Position numbers and translations under genes: made by a program
Source of the DNA: Candidatus Spyradosoma merdigallinarum
GTDB taxonomy: Bacteria; Verrucomicrobiota; Verrucomicrobiia; Opitutales; UBA953
Reading direction: 5' to 3'
Assembly (NCBI GenBank): GCA_018713755.1
Contig: DVOG01000079.1
Span: 1 to 8,448 of the forward strand
Length of the DNA stretch: 8,448 bases
Notes under the pieces: model-generated
What the model saw: only the letters and a program-made list of their open reading frames with translations
What the model was told of the DNA's origin: nothing
Databases searched by the model: none
In this document: positions 1 through 4,987 of the stretch, in pieces
How positions within the stretch are numbered: the first letter of the stretch is position 1
Layout: every line of letters begins with the position of its first letter

Positions 1-28
1 TGGGCTCGGAGATGTGTATAAGAGACAG
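1..28 (+). other. Illumina Nextera transposon-end adapter (artefact)
   Basis: Bases 1-28 match the 3' part of the Nextera read-2 adapter and end in the 19-base mosaic end, AGATGTGTATAAGAGACAG at 10-28. This is library-preparation DNA left on a contig end, not genome. Translating it gives spurious N-termini such as MYKRQ (frame of base 14) and MCIRDR (frame of base 12). Genomic sequence begins at about base 29. The next gene is therefore truncated by the library or assembly rather than by biology. Confidence 0.97.
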
Positions 29-1615
29 GCCGAAGCCGCCGCCGCGAACCAGAAGTTCAAGGAAAACAACGTCGGCTGCTCGCTCGCCGTCACGCCGTGC
101 TGGTGCTACATCACGGAAACGTTCGAAACGGACCCGACGACGCCGAAGGCCATCTGGGGCTTCAACGGCACGGAGCGCCCGGGCGCCGTTTACCTCGCCG
201 CCGCGCTCGCCGGCTACGCGCAGAAGGGCGTTCCCGCGTTTTCGATTTACGGGCACGACGTGCAGGACAAGGACGACGCGTCGATCCCGGACGACGTCGC
301 CGAAAAAATCCTCCGCTTCGCGCGCGCCGGGCTTGCCGTCGCGACGCTCAAGGGCAAGGGCTATCTCTCCATCGGCGGCTGCGCGATGGGCATCGCGGGA
401 TCGATTCTCGACCATTCGTTCTGGGAAAGCTATCTCGGGATGCGTGTTCAGCCCGTGGACATGACGGAAGTCCGCCGCCGCATGGATCTCGGCATCTACG
501 ACAAGAAAGAATTCGAAAAGGCGATGGAATGGGCGAAGAAATACGTCCGCATCGGGCCGGACCGCAATCGCCCCGACCTCGTCCTTTCCGCGGAAGAAAA
601 AGAGCGCACGCTGCGCGAGTCGATTCTCATGACGATCATCTTCCGCGACATGATGCACGGGAACCCGCATCTCAAAACCATCGACCGCGAAGAAGAAGGC
701 CTCGGCTTCAACGCCATCTGCGGCGGCTTCCAGGGGCAGCGCCACTGGACGGATTACTACCCGAACGGCGACATGGCCGAATCGCTTCTCAACAGCACCT
801 TCGACTGGAACGGGCCGCGCGAGGCGATCCCGTTCGCGACGGAAAACGACGCGATGAACGGCGTCTGCATGCTTCTGCTGCACCAGCTTACGGGGCAGGC
901 CGCCTGCTTCTCCGACATCCGCACCTACTGGTCGCCCGACGCCGTCAAGCGCGTCGCCGGCTACACGCTGGAAGGCCGCGCGAAGGACGGCATCATGCAC
1001 CTCATCAACTCCGGTTCGACCGCGCTCGACGGGAACATGCATTCGCTTGACGTGAACGGCAAACCCGTCATGAAGAAAACCGGCGAGACCACGTGGCAGG
1101 ACATCGACGCGATGATGGCGGCGTCCGAATGGTGCCCGGCGAACCGCGAGTATTTTCGCGGCGGGGGCTACTCGCTCCACTTCGTCTCCAAGGGCGACGT
1201 TCCCGTGACGATGATCCGCATGAATCTCGTCAAAGGGCAGGGGCCGGTCCTCGTCGTCGCGGAAGGCTACACCTGCTCGCTCCCGGAAAACGTGAACAAG
1301 ATTCTCGACGAACGCACCGATCCGGGCTGGCCGACGACCTGGTTCGCGCCGATTCTTACGGGCAAGGGCGCGTTCACGGACGTGTATTCCGTCATGGCGA
1401 GCATGGGCGCCAACCACGGCGCGTGGACTTACGGGCACATCGGCGCGGACATTATCACGCTCGCCTCGATGCTGCGCATCCCGGTCTACGCGCACAATGT
1501 TCCCGAAGACAAAATCTACCGCCCGGCGGCGTGGAATCTCTTCGGCACGGCCGATCCCGAAGGCGCCGACTTCCGCGCCTGCGCGAACTTCGGTCCGATT
1601 TACGGAAAGTACTGA
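29..1615 (+). CDS. fucI: L-fucose isomerase (5'-truncated by adapter)
   Basis: Cytoplasmic aldose-ketose isomerase converting L-fucose to L-fuculose, and D-arabinose to D-ribulose in the family; the first step of fucose use. The translation follows E. coli FucI along its whole length, including TPCWCY, KAIWGFNGTERPGAVYLAAA, SIYGHDVQD and GFQGQRHWTD. The three Mn ligands of the E. coli enzyme (Glu337, Asp361, His528) appear as Glu in ATEND (codon 842-844), Asp in FSDIRTYW (914-916) and His in GANHG (1415-1417). Their spacings of 24 and 167 residues are the same as in E. coli. From that register about 65 N-terminal residues are missing; the full protein would be near 593 residues against 591. 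The C-terminus (FGPIYGKY) is intact. The upstream start and promoter are off the window. It lies 158 nt before fucK on the same strand and probably belongs to the same cluster. Archaea-type or plant-like isomerases are excluded by the match. Confidence 0.97.
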   Translation, partial: AEAAAANQKFKENNVGCSLAVTPCWCYITETFETDPTTPKAIWGFNGTERPGAVYLAAALAGYAQKGVPAFSIYGHDVQDKDDASIPDDVAEKILRFARAGLAVATLKGKGYLSIGGCAMGIAGSILDHSFWESYLGMRVQPVDMTEVRRRMDLGIYDKKEFEKAMEWAKKYVRIGPDRNRPDLVLSAEEKERTLRESILMTIIFRDMMHGNPHLKTIDREEEGLGFNAICGGFQGQRHWTDYYPNGDMAESLLNSTFDWNGPREAIPFATENDAMNGVCMLLLHQLTGQAACFSDIRTYWSPDAVKRVAGYTLEGRAKDGIMHLINSGSTALDGNMHSLDVNGKPVMKKTGETTWQDIDAMMAASEWCPANREYFRGGGYSLHFVSKGDVPVTMIRMNLVKGQGPVLVVAEGYTCSLPENVNKILDERTDPGWPTTWFAPILTGKGAFTDVYSVMASMGANHGAWTYGHIGADIITLASMLRIPVYAHNVPEDKIYRPAAWNLFGTADPEGADFRACANFGPIYGKY

Positions 1616-1628
1616 CGGCGCCGCGCGG

Positions 1629-1676
1629 CTTCCGGCGCTCCCGCGGGAACGCGTTTCCCCGCCGGCGCGCCGGAGG
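1629..1676 (+). repeat. Imperfect hairpin after fucI
   Basis: Bases 1629-1638 (CTTCCGGCGC) can pair with 1667-1676 (GCGCCGGAGG) over ten pairs with one G-U wobble. The 28-nt loop carries a copy of the CGGGAAC motif (1644-1650). It starts 13 nt after the fucI stop. No T-run follows directly, so it could be an mRNA-stabilising or processing structure between fucI and fucK rather than a terminator. The high GC content makes chance pairing easier. Confidence 0.4.
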
Positions 1677-1693
1677 CTTCCGCGCACGCTTTT

Positions 1694-1718
1694 CGGCGTT
1701 CCCGCCGCGGGAACGCCG
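1694..1718. repeat. 25-nt perfect inverted repeat of two GTTCCCG motifs
   Basis: CGGCGTTCCCGC (1694-1705) and GCGGGAACGCCG (1707-1718) are exact reverse complements around a single central C. Each arm holds one copy of the dispersed GTTCCCG/CGGGAAC motif. A third partial copy (GTTCCC) follows at 1719-1724 and merges into a T/C-rich stretch ending near 1760. As RNA it would form a very stable hairpin before pyrimidine-rich sequence, so it may attenuate or terminate transcription between fucI and fucK. It may equally be a motif pair in inverted orientation, as DNA uptake sequences often are at gene ends. Confidence 0.7.
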
Positions 1719-1773
1719 TTCCCTTTCGTTTCTGTCCCATCGTCTTTTCCCTTCTTTTTCGGAACACAAAAAA

Positions 1774-3204
1774 ATGCTCGTTCTTTGCTTGGACTGCGGC
1801 GCGACGAACGTCCGCGCGATGACCGTCGACGCGACGGGAAAAATCGTCGGCAAGGCTTCCTCGCCCAACGCGACCGTTCCCGCGCCCGAAAATCCCGAAT
1901 TTCACCACTGGGACGCGGACCGCATTTTCGCGCAGCTCTCGGAATGCGCGCGCAAGGCGCTCGCGGGAACGGACGTTTCCCGCGTCAAGGCCGTGACCGT
2001 GACGACTTTCGGCGTGGACGGCGCGCTCGTCGACGCGCGGGGAAAGCTGCTCTATCCCGTCATTTCCTGGAAATGCCCGCGTACGGCGGCCGTCATGGAA
2101 AACGTCGGGAAATACATTTCGCAGGATGAGCTGAACCGCGTTTCCGGCGTCGGCGCGTTCGCCTTCAACACCATTTACAAACTCATTTGGCTCAAGGAAA
2201 ACCGGCCCGAGCTTTTCGACGGGGCCGCCGCCTGGCTCTTCATTTCGAACCTCCTGACGCACCGCCTCACGGGCGTCATGGCGACCGACCGCACGATGGC
2301 GGGAACGTCGCAGATGACGGATTTGCGCACGGGAGAATTTTCCGACGAAATTCTCGCCGCTGTCGGGCTGAAAAAAGAGCTGTTCCCGCCCGCGGCCGAC
2401 GCGGGGAGCGTCGTCGGCGCCGTCACGCGCGCCGCGGCGGAAAAAATGGGGCTTCCCGCGCTCGAAGGCGTTCCCGTGGTTTCCGCCGGGCACGACACGC
2501 AGTTCGCGGTCTTCGGCTCCGGCGCTGAAAAAAATCAGCCCGTGCTTTCTTCGGGAACGTGGGAAATTCTCATGGTGCGCTCGGAGCAGGCGAAGCTTTC
2601 GCCCGCCGACTACAAGGACGGCGCGACGGCGGAGCTCGACGCCGATCCCGCGTTGCGCAATCCCGGCCTGCAGTGGCTCGGTTCCGGCGTCATCGAATGG
2701 GTCAAAAGCCTCGGCTACGCCGGCGAATCCTACGACGTGATGGACGCCGAGGCCGCGGCGATCCCGCCGGGCAGCGCCGGCGTGACGCTCGTTCCCGACT
2801 TTTTGCCCTCCGGCGCGAGCAAAGGCTCGATCGGCGGGCTCGTGCTCGGGCGCACGCGCGCGCACATTTACCGCGCGGCGATGGAAGCGCTTTCGTATCG
2901 GCTGAACTCGCGGCTCGCGCGCCTGGAATCGGTCGGCGGATTCAAGAGCGACAGCCTCGTCCTCGTCGGCGGGGGCGCGCGCAACAAAGTCTGGACGCAG
3001 ATTCGCGCGGACGTGCTCGGCATTCCCGTGAAAGTTTCCGCCGTCTCGGAAAGCACGGTGCTCGGCGCGGCGATGTTCGCCTTCGCGGGCGCGGGCGTCT
3101 ATCCTTCCGCGGACGCCGCTCGCGCCGCCTTCGGCGTCGGCTTCGACGTTTGCGTGCCCGGCGGGAACGCCGCCTTTTACCGCGACGCCGCGCCGCGGGA
3201 CTGA
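1774..3204 (+). CDS. fucK: L-fuculokinase, FGGY carbohydrate kinase family
   Basis: Phosphorylates L-fuculose to L-fuculose-1-phosphate with ATP in the cytoplasm; second step of fucose catabolism. The 476 residues compare with about 482 in E. coli FucK. Visible motifs in order: phosphate-1 loop DCGATNVRA (residues 7-15), TTFGVDGALVD (77-87), SWKCPRTAAVM (99-109), TMAGTSQM (174-181), SAGHDTQFA (237-245) with Asp241 as the expected catalytic base, phosphate-2 SSGTWEILMVRS (259-270), and adenosine-region VGGGARN (398-404). KCPRTAAVM and SGTWEILMVRS are FucK-like rather than typical of rhamnulokinase. The ATG at 1774 puts DCGATN seven residues in, as expected. The leader has only a weak GGAA before an A-run and no proper Shine-Dalgarno site. 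The 74-nt gap to fucA and shared strand suggest co-transcription. Confidence 0.95.
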   Translation: MLVLCLDCGATNVRAMTVDATGKIVGKASSPNATVPAPENPEFHHWDADRIFAQLSECARKALAGTDVSRVKAVTVTTFGVDGALVDARGKLLYPVISWKCPRTAAVMENVGKYISQDELNRVSGVGAFAFNTIYKLIWLKENRPELFDGAAAWLFISNLLTHRLTGVMATDRTMAGTSQMTDLRTGEFSDEILAAVGLKKELFPPAADAGSVVGAVTRAAAEKMGLPALEGVPVVSAGHDTQFAVFGSGAEKNQPVLSSGTWEILMVRSEQAKLSPADYKDGATAELDADPALRNPGLQWLGSGVIEWVKSLGYAGESYDVMDAEAAAIPPGSAGVTLVPDFLPSGASKGSIGGLVLGRTRAHIYRAAMEALSYRLNSRLARLESVGGFKSDSLVLVGGGARNKVWTQIRADVLGIPVKVSAVSESTVLGAAMFAFAGAGVYPSADAARAAFGVGFDVCVPGGNAAFYRDAAPRD

Positions 3205-3210
3205 GCGCGC

Positions 3211-3278
3211 TTCTTCTTCTTCTTCTTTTCTTTCGAAAAAACGGCGATAAAATTTCCACCTTCAATTCAAAAAAAATC
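3211..3278 (+). promoter_or_regulatory. Pyrimidine tract and A-rich SD-less leader of fucA
   Basis: The fucK-fucA gap has a 24-nt pure pyrimidine run at 3211-3234 beginning with five TTC units, then an AT-rich stretch with a -10-like TAAAAT (3248-3253). An A8 run ends two bases before the fucA ATG. There is no GGAGG-like site. I see no convincing -35, so an internal promoter is only possible. The segment TTCAATTCAAAAAA closely resembles the hisI leader at 7705-7718. Confidence 0.35.
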
Positions 3279-4103
3279 ATGAGTGCAGAATCTTCCGACT
3301 GGTGCATCAAGCCCGAACTTCCGAACCTGGTTTTCCCGTGGGAAAACTACGATCCGCGTTCCCGCGAGGAGGTCGAAACTTTCTTCAATTGCCCGGAAAT
3401 CCGCGCGATGAAGGAACGCATCTGCGACATCGGCCGCCGTCTTTGGACGCGCGAATACGTCGACGGGAACGGCGGGAACATCTCCGTGCGCGTCGCGAAA
3501 AACCTGCTGCTGTGCTCGCCGACGCTCATTTCCAAAGGCTTCATGAAGCCGGAGGACATTTGCCTCGTCGACATGGAAGGGCGGCAGAAAGCGGGAACGC
3601 GCCCCTCGACGAGCGAAGTCAAGACGCACATCGCGATGATGAAGTCCGTGGGCGTGAATTCCTGCATCCACGCGCATCCGCCGCACTGCAACGCGTTCCT
3701 GTTCGCGGGCATCGTGCCGCCGTCGGGCATCAATCCGGAGGCGGACATTTTCCTCGGGCACATCGCGCTCGCGTCTTACGGCACGCCCGGTTCGCCGGAA
3801 ACGGCGGCGGCGGTCGCGGAGGCCGCCAAGCAGTCCACGGTCGTCTTCATGGAAAACCATGGCGTGATCACCGGCGGACGCCACGTCGAGGAAGCGTACT
3901 GGTTCATGGAAAACGCGGACGCGTATTGCCGCATGGTGCTGCTCGCCGGGCTGCACAAGGCGCCGCTCAACCAAGTCGGCGAACAGGGCGTGAGGGATTT
4001 TCTCGCCATCCGCAAGGGCATCGGCCTCGCCGTTCCCGAAGGGCAGCCGCTTTACAACACGGAAACTTTCGCCGGCTACAAGCTCGGAAAAACGGGAAAG
4101 TAA
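3279..4103 (+). CDS. fucA: L-fuculose-phosphate aldolase, class II aldolase/adducin family
   Basis: Zinc-dependent aldolase splitting L-fuculose-1-phosphate into dihydroxyacetone phosphate and L-lactaldehyde; third step of the pathway. The 274-residue protein has the family hallmarks: NGGNISVRV (64-72, phosphate-binding loop), SPTLISKGF (80-88), Glu113 in TSEVKTH (catalytic, E. coli Glu73), zinc ligands His131 and His133 in HAHPPHC and His194 in ENHGVIT (E. coli His92, His94, His155). It is about 60 residues longer than E. coli FucA. Most of the extra length is an N-terminal segment of about 40 residues before the first core helix, plus a C-terminal tail. The start at 3279 is the ATG nearest the leader and is in frame. 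Related aldolases in planctomycetes and verrucomicrobia also act on rhamnulose-1-phosphate and can sit in microcompartments. The adjacent fucI and fucK favour fuculose phosphate here. Confidence 0.93.
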   Translation: MSAESSDWCIKPELPNLVFPWENYDPRSREEVETFFNCPEIRAMKERICDIGRRLWTREYVDGNGGNISVRVAKNLLLCSPTLISKGFMKPEDICLVDMEGRQKAGTRPSTSEVKTHIAMMKSVGVNSCIHAHPPHCNAFLFAGIVPPSGINPEADIFLGHIALASYGTPGSPETAAAVAEAAKQSTVVFMENHGVITGGRHVEEAYWFMENADAYCRMVLLAGLHKAPLNQVGEQGVRDFLAIRKGIGLAVPEGQPLYNTETFAGYKLGKTGK

Positions 4104-4161
4104 AAAAAAAAGCTTGCCTTTTCCGCGGGAACGGCGTTTCCTATGCGGACATTCCTTTCAC

Positions 4162-4238
<77 letters not shown>

Positions 4239-4247
4239 TTTCCGAAC

Positions 4248-4289
4248 GCCCGCGAAGCCGTATCGATAAAGGCTTCGCGGGCTTTTTTT
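4248..4289 (+). terminator. Rho-independent terminator after tRNA-fMet
   Basis: A 12-bp perfect stem, GCCCGCGAAGCC (4248-4259) with GGCTTCGCGGGC (4271-4282), closes an 11-nt loop and is followed at once by seven T (4283-4289). It begins 9 nt after the tRNA CCA, so it should end the tRNA transcript and separate it from slyD. Confidence 0.95.
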
Positions 4290-4351
4290 CGCGTTTCCGC
4301 GGCGGACGTTTTTCCTTTCGCCGCGGCGCGGTTTCCTTTATCGTTCCCGCG

Positions 4352-4894
4352 ATGAAAATCGCGAAGAACACCGTAGTCGCCTTCGATTACACGCTGACGG
4401 ACAAGGACGGGAAGACGCTCGACTCGTCCCGCGGCCGCGCGCCGCTGGAGTACCTGCACGGCGCCGGGAACATCATTCCCGGGCTGGAACGGGAGCTGGA
4501 AGGGCTTTCCGCCGGCGACGCGAAGCGCGTCGAAGTCGCGCCGGAAGACGGCTACGGCGTTCCCGACCCCGCTTTGGTCATCGAGGTGCCGCGTTCCGCC
4601 GTCGCGTTCGCGGGGCCGGTCGAGCCGGGCATGCGCCTGCACGCGCGGGACGAGCGGGGCGGCGTTCACGCGTTCTCCGTCGTCGGCGTGACGGAGGAGA
4701 AGATTCGGCTCGACGGAAATCACCCGCTCGCCGGCGTCACGCTCTTTTTCGACGTGGAAATTCGCTCCGTGCGCGCGGCGGAGGAAAGCGAGACGCGCGC
4801 GGGGCGTCCCGGCGCGGATTCCTGCGGCTGCGGCGGGGATTGCGGCGGAGACTGTTCCTGCGGCGGGAACTGCGGCGGCTGCGGGAACGACTGA
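4352..4894 (+). CDS. slyD: SlyD-type FKBP peptidyl-prolyl isomerase with Cys-rich metal tail
   Basis: Cytoplasmic prolyl cis-trans isomerase and chaperone. SlyD proteins also bind nickel and, in E. coli, help hydrogenase maturation. In the 180 residues, the FKBP core covers about 1-70 and 120-142 (VAFDYTLTDKDG, GNIIPGLERELEGL, PEDGYG, GNHPLAGVTLFFDVEI). The insert-in-flap chaperone domain covers about 71-120. After a short linker, residues 158-177 hold seven cysteines (158, 160, 164, 168, 170, 174, 177) separated mainly by Gly and Asp, with no histidine. The E. coli tail is rich in His as well as Cys. The ATG at 4352 begins directly at the FKBP fold. A GTTCCCG motif copy ends three bases before it and there is no Shine-Dalgarno site. 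The gene stands alone between a terminator and greA. Confidence 0.93.
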   Translation: MKIAKNTVVAFDYTLTDKDGKTLDSSRGRAPLEYLHGAGNIIPGLERELEGLSAGDAKRVEVAPEDGYGVPDPALVIEVPRSAVAFAGPVEPGMRLHARDERGGVHAFSVVGVTEEKIRLDGNHPLAGVTLFFDVEIRSVRAAEESETRAGRPGADSCGCGGDCGGDCSCGGNCGGCGND

Positions 4895-4917
4895 AAAAAT
4901 CGCGTTCCCGCACGGCT

Positions 4918-4937
4918 CGGCGCGCGTTTCCGCGCCG
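4918..4937 (+). terminator. Possible weak terminator after slyD
   Basis: CGGCGCG (4918-4924) pairs with CGCGCCG (4931-4937) around a six-base loop and is followed by CTTTCTTATT. The stem is short and the T-run is interrupted, so termination would be partial at best. It is the only hairpin with downstream T-richness that I see between slyD and greA. Confidence 0.35.
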
Positions 4938-4977
4938 CTTTCTTATTGCGTTCCCGTTCCGGATTGTGCTTCAATAC

Positions 4978-4981
4978 GGAG
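4978..4981 (+). promoter_or_regulatory. Shine-Dalgarno site of greA
   Basis: GGAG lies six bases before the ATG at 4988, a normal spacing. It decides the start in favour of 4988 over an in-frame TTG at 4946. It is the only clear Shine-Dalgarno sequence among the starts in this window. A possible promoter overlaps the same gap (TTGCGT 4946-4951, TTCAAT 4970-4975, 18-nt spacer), but its match is poor. Confidence 0.7.
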
Positions 4982-4987
4982 CAATTT

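Noticed and set aside
1093..1773. Extension of the fucK frame upstream over the fucI end
   Set aside because: That part overlaps fucI in another frame and is Arg-rich shadow sequence. FucK homology begins at the ATG at 1774.
1600..2865. A 421-residue open frame on the minus strand opposite fucK
   Set aside because: It is Arg- and Gly-rich with no recognisable motif and lies fully across fucK and the fucI end. In this GC-rich sequence long antisense frames are expected shadows.
3211..3234. TTC repeat as a phase-variable tract
   Set aside because: Only five TTC units, lying between genes rather than in a frame. It is too short to claim slippage without comparative data.
2559..3278. Extension of the fucA frame upstream across fucK
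   Set aside because: Same reason: shadow of fucK. The aldolase begins after the A-rich leader at 3279.
4104..4161. Promoter for tRNA-fMet (TTGCCT at 4114 with TATGCG at 4142)
   Set aside because: The spacer would be 22 nt, too long for a sigma-70 promoter, and the -10 match is poor. The tRNA may instead be processed from a longer transcript.
4946..4987. Upstream TTG start for greA giving 14 more residues
   Set aside because: The ATG at 4988 has GGAG at proper spacing, and the added residues (MRSRSGLCFNTEQF) come from the intergenic region that holds a motif copy.
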